Source of the DNA: Lachnospiraceae bacterium
GTDB taxonomy: Bacteria; Bacillota; Clostridia; Lachnospirales; Lachnospiraceae
DNA length: 12,466 nt
Reading direction: 5' to 3'
Assembly: GCA_017475845.1 (NCBI GenBank)
Contig: JAFVEU010000282.1
Location: 1 to 12,466 of the forward strand
Part shown: positions 6,189 to 12,466 of the stretch, in pieces
Numbering within the stretch: position 1 is the first letter of the stretch
How the letters are laid out: each line of letters starts with the position of its first letter
Made by a program: the position numbers and the translations under genes
Notes under the pieces: generated by a model
Seen by the model: the letters and a program-made list of their open reading frames with translations, nothing else
Database searches by the model: none
What the model was told of the DNA's origin: nothing

Positions 6189-9100
6189 TTTAGGGTGTTG
6201 TCTGAAAAATGCAGACAGCTTTCTGCTGTAGTCGCCATATCGCTTATTCTTACGGGAACCATTGAGCCGGTTGTCGTTGTTTTTGCATCCGAAAATCCCT
6301 CTGTAAGTGTCAATGCTAATGAAAGCGGCGGTGCCGGTGACGGTGCCGGGGAAAACAGCACTTTCAGTGAAACCAGGGAGATAAAGAACGCGGAAGATCT
6401 TCTACTGCTTTCGGAAAAGAGCAGGGATGAATCCTATACAAAGGGTGTGCGCTACGTCCTGTCAAATGATATAGATCTTGCAGATTCTGCTTTTACCCCC
6501 ATATCAATATTTGCCGGAACCTTTGAAGGAAAGGGCCATGTCATTAAGGGCTTAAATATCACCGGGAGACAGTATAAGACCGGCTTCATAAGGACGGTGA
6601 CGGAAGAAGGCAGGATCAGGGATCTGAAAGCGGAAGGTACGGTCTGGCCTTCAGGTGAGATGTCGGATATAGGAGGTATCGCGGGAGAAAACTACGGTAC
6701 CATAGAGAACTGCAGCTTTGGAGGCTGCGTGATCGGTACGGAGCGCACAGGGGGAATAGCAGGACACAATATGGAAAGCGGACGGATCCTTGGATGCGTC
6801 AATACCGCCTCCGTCAATGCCATGAGAAGGACCGGAGGAATAGCCGGTTTCAACGAGGGACTGATAGGCTCCTCCGAGAACAGGGGTGAGATAAACGCAT
6901 ATAAGAAAACCGCCCACGAGATAAACAAGGGAAGAGAAGAAGAGGAAGAAAACACCCTGGACAGACTTATTCCCGACACTCTGGATCTGAAGGATGACGA
7001 TCTCTATGAGAAATATGACAACGGCCTGAAAGTCAACTATACCGGAGGTATCGCCGGGGTATGCTCCGGGTTTATCACGGGTTCCGTTAATTCAGGTACC
7101 GTGGGCTGTCCCCATATGGGATACAAGACAGGCGGTATAACCGGTTATGACAGAGGGATCATTTCAGGCTGCAGGAATACGGGTACCATTTACGGAAGAA
7201 AGGATGTGGGAGGCATCGCAGGGCAGTATGAGCCCCTGGCCATAAACATCTATTCTGAGGATTCCCTTTCAAAGGCGGGGGATGCCCTTACGGACCTCTC
7301 CGACAGGACAGAGGAGCTGCATAAGAGCTTCGGGGCCGAGGATGACAAGGCTCAGGCCAATATCGATGCTGTGAGGAACACTTCCGATGCCCTTAGACAG
7401 GTGATAAAGGATTATAAGGAGTATTACAGGTGCAAGGACGATTCCGTTGAAAGGGAGATACGCTCCCGTGTGGACAGTATAAGATCCGTCACCGATTCCA
7501 TAGACATGGGAAGCTATGACAGGGACACCAGGGACGCCCTTCAGGAGATCATAAACTCCTCCGATGATATCAATAAGCTCATAGATGCCGCGGCAGAGGC
7601 CCGGGGAGCCGGGATACAGCCGGATATGACAAATTACCTTACGAAGATATCGGGAATGGCAGGGGGACTGAGTGCCTCCTTTGATACCCTTTTAAGCAAG
7701 GCGATAGATACCAACAAGGACGGCAGGGAGCTTAAAAAAGACCTGGAGAGATTAAGGGACGAGAGCAACAGCCTTGATGATTATCTCAGGGGCTGTGTGG
7801 ATGATTATAAAAAGGATTTTCGGATCACCAGCGATGATGTGAAGGGCTATGTGGACAGACTGTCGGAGGAAACGGACCGGCTTTTTGACGGACTTAAGGA
7901 CAGTGACAGCGAGATAAGAAAAGACGTGGATCAGCTTATATCCTCCCTGAATGTGTTTAACGACAGCCTTTCCGGAGGCTACAGGGAAATACAGGAAGAA
8001 CTCCAGAAGATCTATGATACCGACGGGAAGGAAGATGTGTTTGAGGATCTTTCGGATAATCCTGACGATACCCTTAAAAAGGGAGTGCTCTCCGACTGTG
8101 TGAATTACGGCGGTATCGAAGCCGACATAAACGGGGGAGGGATCGCCGGCGTCATAACCGATGAGTACGATCCACAGTCTGATTTCGAGGTAGTATCCGG
8201 AGGACAGATAAGCTTAAATTACGACAGATACGAAAAAGCCACCATCCTCAGATGCAGAAACGAGGGTGATGTCACCGTAAGGAATGACTGCGGGGGAGGC
8301 ATAGTGGGGAGAGCGGATCTGGGAGCCGTGATCTCCTCAGGCAATTTCGGAAGAGTGGAATCCACCGACGGGAATTACGTGGGAGGCATAGCAGGAAGAA
8401 GCGCCTTCGTCATAAGAGACTGTAATTCCATGTGCGAGGCGGTGGGCTCGAAATATGCCGGAGGCATTGCGGGAATGGCTCATTCGCTCGTTAATAATAT
8501 CTGCCTTTCCGCTGTGGATCCCGAAAAGGAATATCACGGTGCTGTGGCAGGGGATACGGACAATGCGGATCTCAATGTAAAGGATAAGGGCAGCGTAAGC
8601 GGTAATATCTTTGTTTTCAGGGGTCTGGGGGCCATAAACGGAGTGACGGACAAAAGCCAGGCGGAAGCCGTGAGCTACAGCGAGCTTTTGAAAAGAGAGG
8701 GCGTGGCGGAAGACTTCAGCGAGATGACCGTGACCTTTAAGTCGGACGGCAGGACGGTGAAAAGGATCAGGGTACCCTACGGGGGGAGGGTCAGTGAAGA
8801 GGAGTATCCTCCCATAGAGGATAATGCAGATGGTAAGTTCGGATACTGGGAAGAAAAGGATCTAAGCCGGATAGAACAGAATATAACGGTAAATGCGGTA
8901 TTTGTGGATTATGTCACCACCGTGGCAGCGGGGGATCCGAAGCAGCCTGATATGATAGCCTGCGGCAGATTCTATGACGGAACTCTCCTTGAATTAAAGG
9001 AGGAGGAAAGGAATACCGGAAAGGCGGGAGACATTTACAGAGCTGTAAGCTTTTCCCTGGACTGCAGCTACGGGATTCCCGACAACAGCAGTATCACTGT

Positions 9101-9365
9101 ACGATACCATATAAAGGATGACAGGGACAGAAATGCCGTGGTACTTCTTTCCGACGGCAGTGATCACAGGGAGGCAGCAGTAAGGACCGACGGTGATTAT
9201 CTGGTATTTGATACGGAAGGCGGGAGTGAATTCTATCTTTCAGACTCCGGAGAAAAGAGAGCTTTTTATGTCCTTCCCCTTATTGGGGTGGCAATACTTT
9301 CGGTTATCGCGATCATTATCGTATTTTTGAAAAAGAACAGGAAAAAGGCGATAAAAAATGGATGA
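6186..9365 (+). CDS. GLUG-A: secreted, membrane-anchored GLUG-repeat beta-solenoid protein with helical insert
   Basis: The 1059-residue protein starts at TTG. A signal peptide lies at about 1-35 (hydrophobic 12-33, probable cleavage after VFA). A domain with NDIDL and the FAGTFEGKGHVIKGL type of motif (about 66-150) introduces GLUG repeats built on GGIAG, at about 162, 187, 216, 286, 315 and 341. A charged, largely alpha-helical segment (about 355-635) interrupts the repeats, which resume at about 650, 703, 732 and 758. A segment at about 846-906 resembles a Listeria-Bacteroides repeat (Flg_new-like: VTFKSDG, VPYGGRV, GYWEE, ITVNAVF). Another extracellular region is followed by a C-terminal transmembrane helix (about 1028-1047) and a basic tail; there is no LPXTG sorting motif. 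GLUG repeats occur in surface and adhesin-like proteins, but their role is poorly defined. The gene starts 13 bases after the sufB-like stop and overlaps the MMPL gene by 8 bases. Function is unknown; an envelope partner of that transporter is inferred. Confidence 0.85.
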   Translation: MFRVLSEKCRQLSAVVAISLILTGTIEPVVVVFASENPSVSVNANESGGAGDGAGENSTFSETREIKNAEDLLLLSEKSRDESYTKGVRYVLSNDIDLADSAFTPISIFAGTFEGKGHVIKGLNITGRQYKTGFIRTVTEEGRIRDLKAEGTVWPSGEMSDIGGIAGENYGTIENCSFGGCVIGTERTGGIAGHNMESGRILGCVNTASVNAMRRTGGIAGFNEGLIGSSENRGEINAYKKTAHEINKGREEEEENTLDRLIPDTLDLKDDDLYEKYDNGLKVNYTGGIAGVCSGFITGSVNSGTVGCPHMGYKTGGITGYDRGIISGCRNTGTIYGRKDVGGIAGQYEPLAINIYSEDSLSKAGDALTDLSDRTEELHKSFGAEDDKAQANIDAVRNTSDALRQVIKDYKEYYRCKDDSVEREIRSRVDSIRSVTDSIDMGSYDRDTRDALQEIINSSDDINKLIDAAAEARGAGIQPDMTNYLTKISGMAGGLSASFDTLLSKAIDTNKDGRELKKDLERLRDESNSLDDYLRGCVDDYKKDFRITSDDVKGYVDRLSEETDRLFDGLKDSDSEIRKDVDQLISSLNVFNDSLSGGYREIQEELQKIYDTDGKEDVFEDLSDNPDDTLKKGVLSDCVNYGGIEADINGGGIAGVITDEYDPQSDFEVVSGGQISLNYDRYEKATILRCRNEGDVTVRNDCGGGIVGRADLGAVISSGNFGRVESTDGNYVGGIAGRSAFVIRDCNSMCEAVGSKYAGGIAGMAHSLVNNICLSAVDPEKEYHGAVAGDTDNADLNVKDKGSVSGNIFVFRGLGAINGVTDKSQAEAVSYSELLKREGVAEDFSEMTVTFKSDGRTVKRIRVPYGGRVSEEEYPPIEDNADGKFGYWEEKDLSRIEQNITVNAVFVDYVTTVAAGDPKQPDMIACGRFYDGTLLELKEEERNTGKAGDIYRAVSFSLDCSYGIPDNSSITVRYHIKDDRDRNAVVLLSDGSDHREAAVRTDGDYLVFDTEGGSEFYLSDSGEKRAFYVLPLIGVAILSVIAIIIVFLKKNRKKAIKNG
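6669..7226 (+). repeat. First GLUG repeat block of GLUG-A (protein-level repeats)
   Basis: Six units of about 20 residues carry GGIAG or GGITG followed by x-x-x-G-x-I and N-x-G-x-[VI], at residues 162, 187, 216, 286, 315 and 341; the last is truncated. A charged spacer rich in Glu and Asp (about 240-284) separates units three and four. The DNA copies have diverged, so this is an old protein repeat, not a recent duplication. Confidence 0.8.
7248..8090 (+). other. Long alpha-helical insert within GLUG-A
   Basis: Residues about 355-635 are rich in Asp, Lys, Arg, Leu, Ile and Ser with roughly heptad-spaced hydrophobics, and contain no GLUG motif. They are bounded by GGIAG units on both sides. 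The composition suggests elongated helical or coiled-coil structure outside the cell. A loose resemblance to the helical extracellular regions of YhgE/Pip-type proteins is a guess from composition only. Confidence 0.55.
8133..8513 (+). repeat. Second GLUG repeat block of GLUG-A (protein-level repeats)
   Basis: Four further GGIAG or GGIVG units (about residues 650, 703, 732 and 758) resume the pattern after the helical insert, with NFGRV-type turns. They are less regular than the first block; the first unit is broken by a 50-residue excursion. Confidence 0.75.
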
Positions 9366-11853
9366 AAACAAGAACTTTATGTACAAATTAGCTGCATTTA
9401 TCGTGGACAGGAGGAAGGCTTTTCTTCTGCTCTTTGCCATTGCGGTGATCTACTGCCTTGTCCGTATCTCGGATGTGCAGGTTGAAAACGATGTGACCAA
9501 ATACCTGCCGGAGGATACGGAGACCAGACAGGGCGTGGATATAATGGACAGTGAGTTCGAGACCCACGGCTCCGCAAAGATCCTTCTTGCAAATATCACC
9601 TACGATCAGGCGCTGATAGTGGCAAAGGGGCTTGAAAACATTGAGGGGATCGACACCGTAAAATTCTATGATGAAGGAAACGAGGATTACAAGGACGATT
9701 CGCTGGAGGATTATTACAAGGACTCAGCAGCCCTTATCACACTGTCCTTTGAGGAGGATGAGGATACGGAGCTTTCCCAGAGGGCCATTGCAGATGTCAG
9801 GGAGTATGTGAAGGATTATGACTCCCATGTATATACAACGGTGGATCTGGATGAGTCGGCGGAATTGAAGAAGGATGTGCTGTTTATCCTGATAGTTGCG
9901 GTGTTTGTCATTCTTGCCGTGCTGATCTTCACTTCCTCCACCTACGCCGAAGTGCCCATCTTCATGATCACCTTCATAACGGCAGCGATACTGAACAAGG
10001 GTACAAACTATGTCTTCGGAACCGTATCCTTTATTTCCAACTCGGTTGACATAATATTGCAGCTGGCCCTGGCCATTGACTACGCCATCATCCTGTTCCA
10101 CAGATATATGGAGGAACACGATAAGGGGCTGGAAGCCAGGGAGGCCATGATCACCGCCCTCAGCAAGGCCATCATAGAGATATCATCCAGCTCCCTTACC
10201 ACCATGTCCGGCATGGTGGCCCTGGTATTCATGCAGTTCAAGATCGGAAAGGATCTGGGCCTGGTGCTGTGCAAATCCATTCTCTTTTCCATGCTTTCGG
10301 TCTTTCTCTTCATGCCCGCCCTTATCATGTGGTTCAGGGATAATATAGACAAGACCAGGCATAAGAGCTTTGTTCCCAAGATAACTGCCTGGGGAAAGTT
10401 CATATGCCGTACAAGGCATGTATTCCCCATTATATTTGTGCTGGTGGTAATAGTTGCCTTCAGGCTTTCCAACACTGCCACCTATATCTTTGACAAATAC
10501 ACCGCCAGAGGCCCTAAGAAGACTCCTTATATCGAGGCCAAGGACAGGATAGACGAGACCTTTGAGACCGGCAATAACCTGGCCATAATCCTGCCAAAGG
10601 GGGATTATGAAAAGGAAGCAGAAATAATCAGGGACTTAAAGAGCAGGGAATATGTGGGAGATGTGCTGGCCCTTGCCAATGTAGAGGTGGGGGATGACAT
10701 GGAATATGTGCTGACCGACAGCGTGACTCCCAGGGAATTTGCCGAGATCGCCGATGTGGATGCGGGACTGGCAAAGCTTTTATACACCGTTTACGCCCAG
10801 GACAAGGAGATATACGGAGCCTTTATCGACGGAATAGACGAGTACCGGGTTTCCGTGCTGGACCTCATAGATTTCATCTATGACAAGAAGGAGGCGGGTG
10901 CCTTTAACCTGAGCGAAAGGCAGAGCGAGGATCTGGACGACATCCATGAGCAGATAGAAAATGCCCGTGTCCAGCTGGAGAGTGAGGAGCACTCCAGAAT
11001 AGTCTTTAATCTGAAAGGAAAGGTGGAGGGACAGGATACCTACAGCAAGGTGGATGATATAAGGAAAATGGCCCAGTCCTATTATAAGGACAGGATATAT
11101 GTGGTGGGGGATCCCACTGCGGCTTCCGACCTCTCCAGCTCCTTCAGCAACGATAATCTGGCTATCAGCATACTGACGGCATTCTTCGTGGGAGTGATAC
11201 TGCTCTTTACTTTCCAGAGCATAAGTCTTCCCTTCATATTGCTGTTAACCATCCAGGGAAGTATCTGGATCAATTTCGCCATACCCAACCTGACCAATAA
11301 CCCCTTATACTTCCTGGCCTATCTTATAGTCAGCTCCATCCAGATGGGCGCCACCATCGACTACGCCATAGTTATAACAAACAGGTATGTCACCCTGAGG
11401 CAGGAGATAAAAAACAGGAATGAACTGGTGATCAGATCACTTAACGAGTCCTTCGCTACCATTGTCACCTCGGGAACCATTTTGACTATTTGCGGCTTCC
11501 TGGTTGGAAATCTCACAAGCAATGCTGTCATTTCAAACCTGGGAGATGCTCTGGGCAAGGGAACCCTTTTAAGTATACTGATGGTAATGACCATACTTCC
11601 CCAGCTGCTCTATTTCTTTGATCCCATCATCGACAAGAGCTCCTTTAAGGTTAAGACTCCGGAGCTGAGCGGAGGCTTTGCGGGAACTGCCCTTAAGAAG
11701 ACAGCAGGTACCGTTATACTGAACGGCAATGTGAACGGTTATTTCTCCGGGTATCTTTTCGGTGAATTCAAGGGTACCATGAACGGAGATATGGATCTTA
11801 CCCTGAGAAGGGGAAATTCGGACGAAGTAAAGGCCGGAGAAGAGAATGAATAG
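9358..11853 (+). CDS. MMPL/RND-family transporter with C-terminal glycine-tetrad tail
   Basis: The 831-residue membrane protein has the duplicated RND layout: TM1 (about 20-36), outer domain (37-172), TM2-6 (about 173-325), TM7 (about 353-370), second outer domain (371-600) and TM8-12 (about 601-755). Both halves keep the Asp-Tyr pair used for proton relay in MMPL proteins, D241-Y242 (LAIDYAIIL) and D668-Y669 (ATIDYAIV), so proton-driven export of a lipid, lipid-linked or amphiphilic molecule is plausible. The substrate is unknown. The cytoplasmic tail (about 760-831) is unusual: from G790 to D813 glycine recurs every fourth residue with a hydrophobic at +2. The gene overlaps GLUG-A by 8 bases and GLUG-B by 8 bases, implying coupled synthesis and joint function. 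AAGG (9345-9348) precedes the ATG by 9 bases. The hallmark motifs make the MMPL assignment firm; the exact subfamily is not resolved. Confidence 0.92.
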   Translation: MDENKNFMYKLAAFIVDRRKAFLLLFAIAVIYCLVRISDVQVENDVTKYLPEDTETRQGVDIMDSEFETHGSAKILLANITYDQALIVAKGLENIEGIDTVKFYDEGNEDYKDDSLEDYYKDSAALITLSFEEDEDTELSQRAIADVREYVKDYDSHVYTTVDLDESAELKKDVLFILIVAVFVILAVLIFTSSTYAEVPIFMITFITAAILNKGTNYVFGTVSFISNSVDIILQLALAIDYAIILFHRYMEEHDKGLEAREAMITALSKAIIEISSSSLTTMSGMVALVFMQFKIGKDLGLVLCKSILFSMLSVFLFMPALIMWFRDNIDKTRHKSFVPKITAWGKFICRTRHVFPIIFVLVVIVAFRLSNTATYIFDKYTARGPKKTPYIEAKDRIDETFETGNNLAIILPKGDYEKEAEIIRDLKSREYVGDVLALANVEVGDDMEYVLTDSVTPREFAEIADVDAGLAKLLYTVYAQDKEIYGAFIDGIDEYRVSVLDLIDFIYDKKEAGAFNLSERQSEDLDDIHEQIENARVQLESEEHSRIVFNLKGKVEGQDTYSKVDDIRKMAQSYYKDRIYVVGDPTAASDLSSSFSNDNLAISILTAFFVGVILLFTFQSISLPFILLLTIQGSIWINFAIPNLTNNPLYFLAYLIVSSIQMGATIDYAIVITNRYVTLRQEIKNRNELVIRSLNESFATIVTSGTILTICGFLVGNLTSNAVISNLGDALGKGTLLSILMVMTILPQLLYFFDPIIDKSSFKVKTPELSGGFAGTALKKTAGTVILNGNVNGYFSGYLFGEFKGTMNGDMDLTLRRGNSDEVKAGEENE
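11725..11796 (+). other. Six-unit G-x-hydrophobic-x tetrad repeat in the transporter tail
   Basis: Gly at residues 790, 794, 798, 802, 806 and 810 is followed at +2 by V, F, L, F, M and M. This strict four-residue period just after the last membrane helix resembles short beta-solenoid or bactofilin-like strands. It may form a small oligomerisation or scaffold element in the cytoplasm (inference). Confidence 0.7.
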
Positions 11854-12466
11854 GTTTTTTATAAAAACTTCAAAGGTTCTGTGCGCTGTTCTCGCGCTTG
11901 AAGCGGTTCTTCTATGCTTTCCGGCGGGAGGGATCTTTGCTGCCCCCGTATCCGGTGAAGAGAGGATATCTTCTGCGGAGGAGCTTATAGCCCTTTCAGA
12001 GGGCTCGGGGGATGACGCCCTTACCCTTGGAAAGACCTATGTGCTTACAAAGGACATTGACCTTTCCGGGAAAAAGATGGAGCCCCTGCAGGTGTTCGGC
12101 GGCGTATTTGACGGAAAGGGACATTCCATCAAAGGCTTCTCCTATTCCGGCAGGCAGTCGGGAGTAGGGCTTTTCCGCACGGTTACCAGGGACGGAGAGG
12201 TCAGGAACCTTAATCTGGAAATAAATATGCAGCCCACCGAAGACATGAAGAATGTGGGCGGTATCGCCGGGATAAACTACGGACTTATAAAAAACTGCAC
12301 GGTAAAGGGTTATATCCTGGGCATTGAGGCCGCAGGGGGAATAGCCGGCAGGAATATGAAGAGCGGCAGGATAGATTCCTGTGTAAACGTATCAGAGGTT
12401 CACGGCATGCGGCGTACAGGCGGTATCGCCGGGTATAACGAGGGGAATATCCATCTATGTGAGAAC
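11846..12466 (+). CDS. GLUG-B: N-terminal part of a second secreted GLUG-repeat protein (3' end outside window)
   Basis: The frame opens at ATG 11846, inside the last codons of the transporter gene (8-base overlap), with GGAGA at 11836-11840, and is still open at the window end after 207 codons. A signal peptide is clear (basic MNRFFIKTSK, hydrophobic 11-30, probable cleavage after IFA). Then come the NDIDL-like KDIDL and FDGKGHSIKGF lead-in (about 69-98) and GLUG units at about 138, 164 and 192. From residue 41 it aligns without gaps to GLUG-A residues 66-232 at about half identity (87 of 167 by hand count), so the two are paralogs from gene duplication. The order places GLUG proteins on both sides of the transporter. 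Whether it also has a helical insert and a C-terminal membrane anchor cannot be seen here. Function unknown; a heteromeric surface complex with GLUG-A is inferred. Confidence 0.85.
   Translation, partial: MNRFFIKTSKVLCAVLALEAVLLCFPAGGIFAAPVSGEERISSAEELIALSEGSGDDALTLGKTYVLTKDIDLSGKKMEPLQVFGGVFDGKGHSIKGFSYSGRQSGVGLFRTVTRDGEVRNLNLEINMQPTEDMKNVGGIAGINYGLIKNCTVKGYILGIEAAGGIAGRNMKSGRIDSCVNVSEVHGMRRTGGIAGYNEGNIHLCEN

Noticed and set aside
6669..8513. CRISPR-like or recent tandem DNA repeats in GLUG-A
   Set aside because: The periodic GGIAG motifs are conserved at protein level only; the nucleotide copies are diverged and unevenly spaced, typical of an old coding repeat.
10080..10481. Open minus-strand frame of 133 codons opposite the MMPL gene
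   Set aside because: It is antisense to conserved transmembrane helices including the D241-Y242 pair; another shadow frame without initiation signals.

Overview
The window looks like a chromosomal segment from an anaerobic Clostridia-type Bacillota, most plausibly a Lachnospiraceae member. This is inferred from strong GGAGG-type ribosome-binding sites, sigma-A-like promoters, mid-range GC with AGG as a favoured Arg codon, an [FeFe]-hydrogenase-like sensor fused to a chemotaxis signalling domain, and a short two-gene SufC/SufB-like pair. No mobile element, CRISPR array, rRNA or tRNA was seen. Species cannot be named from the sequence.

Layout. (1) 2-250: 3' end of an unrecognised plus-strand gene. 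(2) 374-2302: a cytosolic [FeFe]-hydrogenase-like sensor with an MCP signalling domain, with its own promoter (270-298), a hairpin in the leader and a strong terminator (2320-2350). (3) 2386-4278, minus strand and convergent: a membrane diguanylate cyclase with an extracellular Cache sensor, a PAS-like linker and an intact GGDEF domain. (4) 4279-4499: a 221-base divergent control region with an extended -10 promoter and a 12-bp hairpin upstream of the next operon. (5) 4500 to the end of the window: a very compact plus-strand operon of five genes whose junctions are overlaps of 7, 8 and 8 bases and one 13-base gap. It encodes a SufC-like ATPase, a SufB-like scaffold, a large secreted and membrane-anchored GLUG-repeat protein (here GLUG-A), an MMPL/RND-type transporter, and the first 207 codons of a second GLUG-repeat protein (GLUG-B) that runs off the window.

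How the parts may fit. The left half is sensory: a probable redox/H2 sensor feeding chemotaxis-type signalling, back to back with a c-di-GMP synthase. The right half joins Fe-S cluster assembly (a minimal SufBC/SMS-like pair) to an envelope module in which two paralogous GLUG proteins flank an MMPL transporter. GLUG-A and GLUG-B align without gaps over about 167 residues at about half identity (hand count). The transporter keeps both Asp-Tyr pairs expected for proton-driven RND transport and ends in an unusual cytoplasmic tail with Gly at every fourth residue for six units. The GLUG/MMPL/GLUG module is the best candidate here for an undescribed system; its substrate and function are not evident from sequence.
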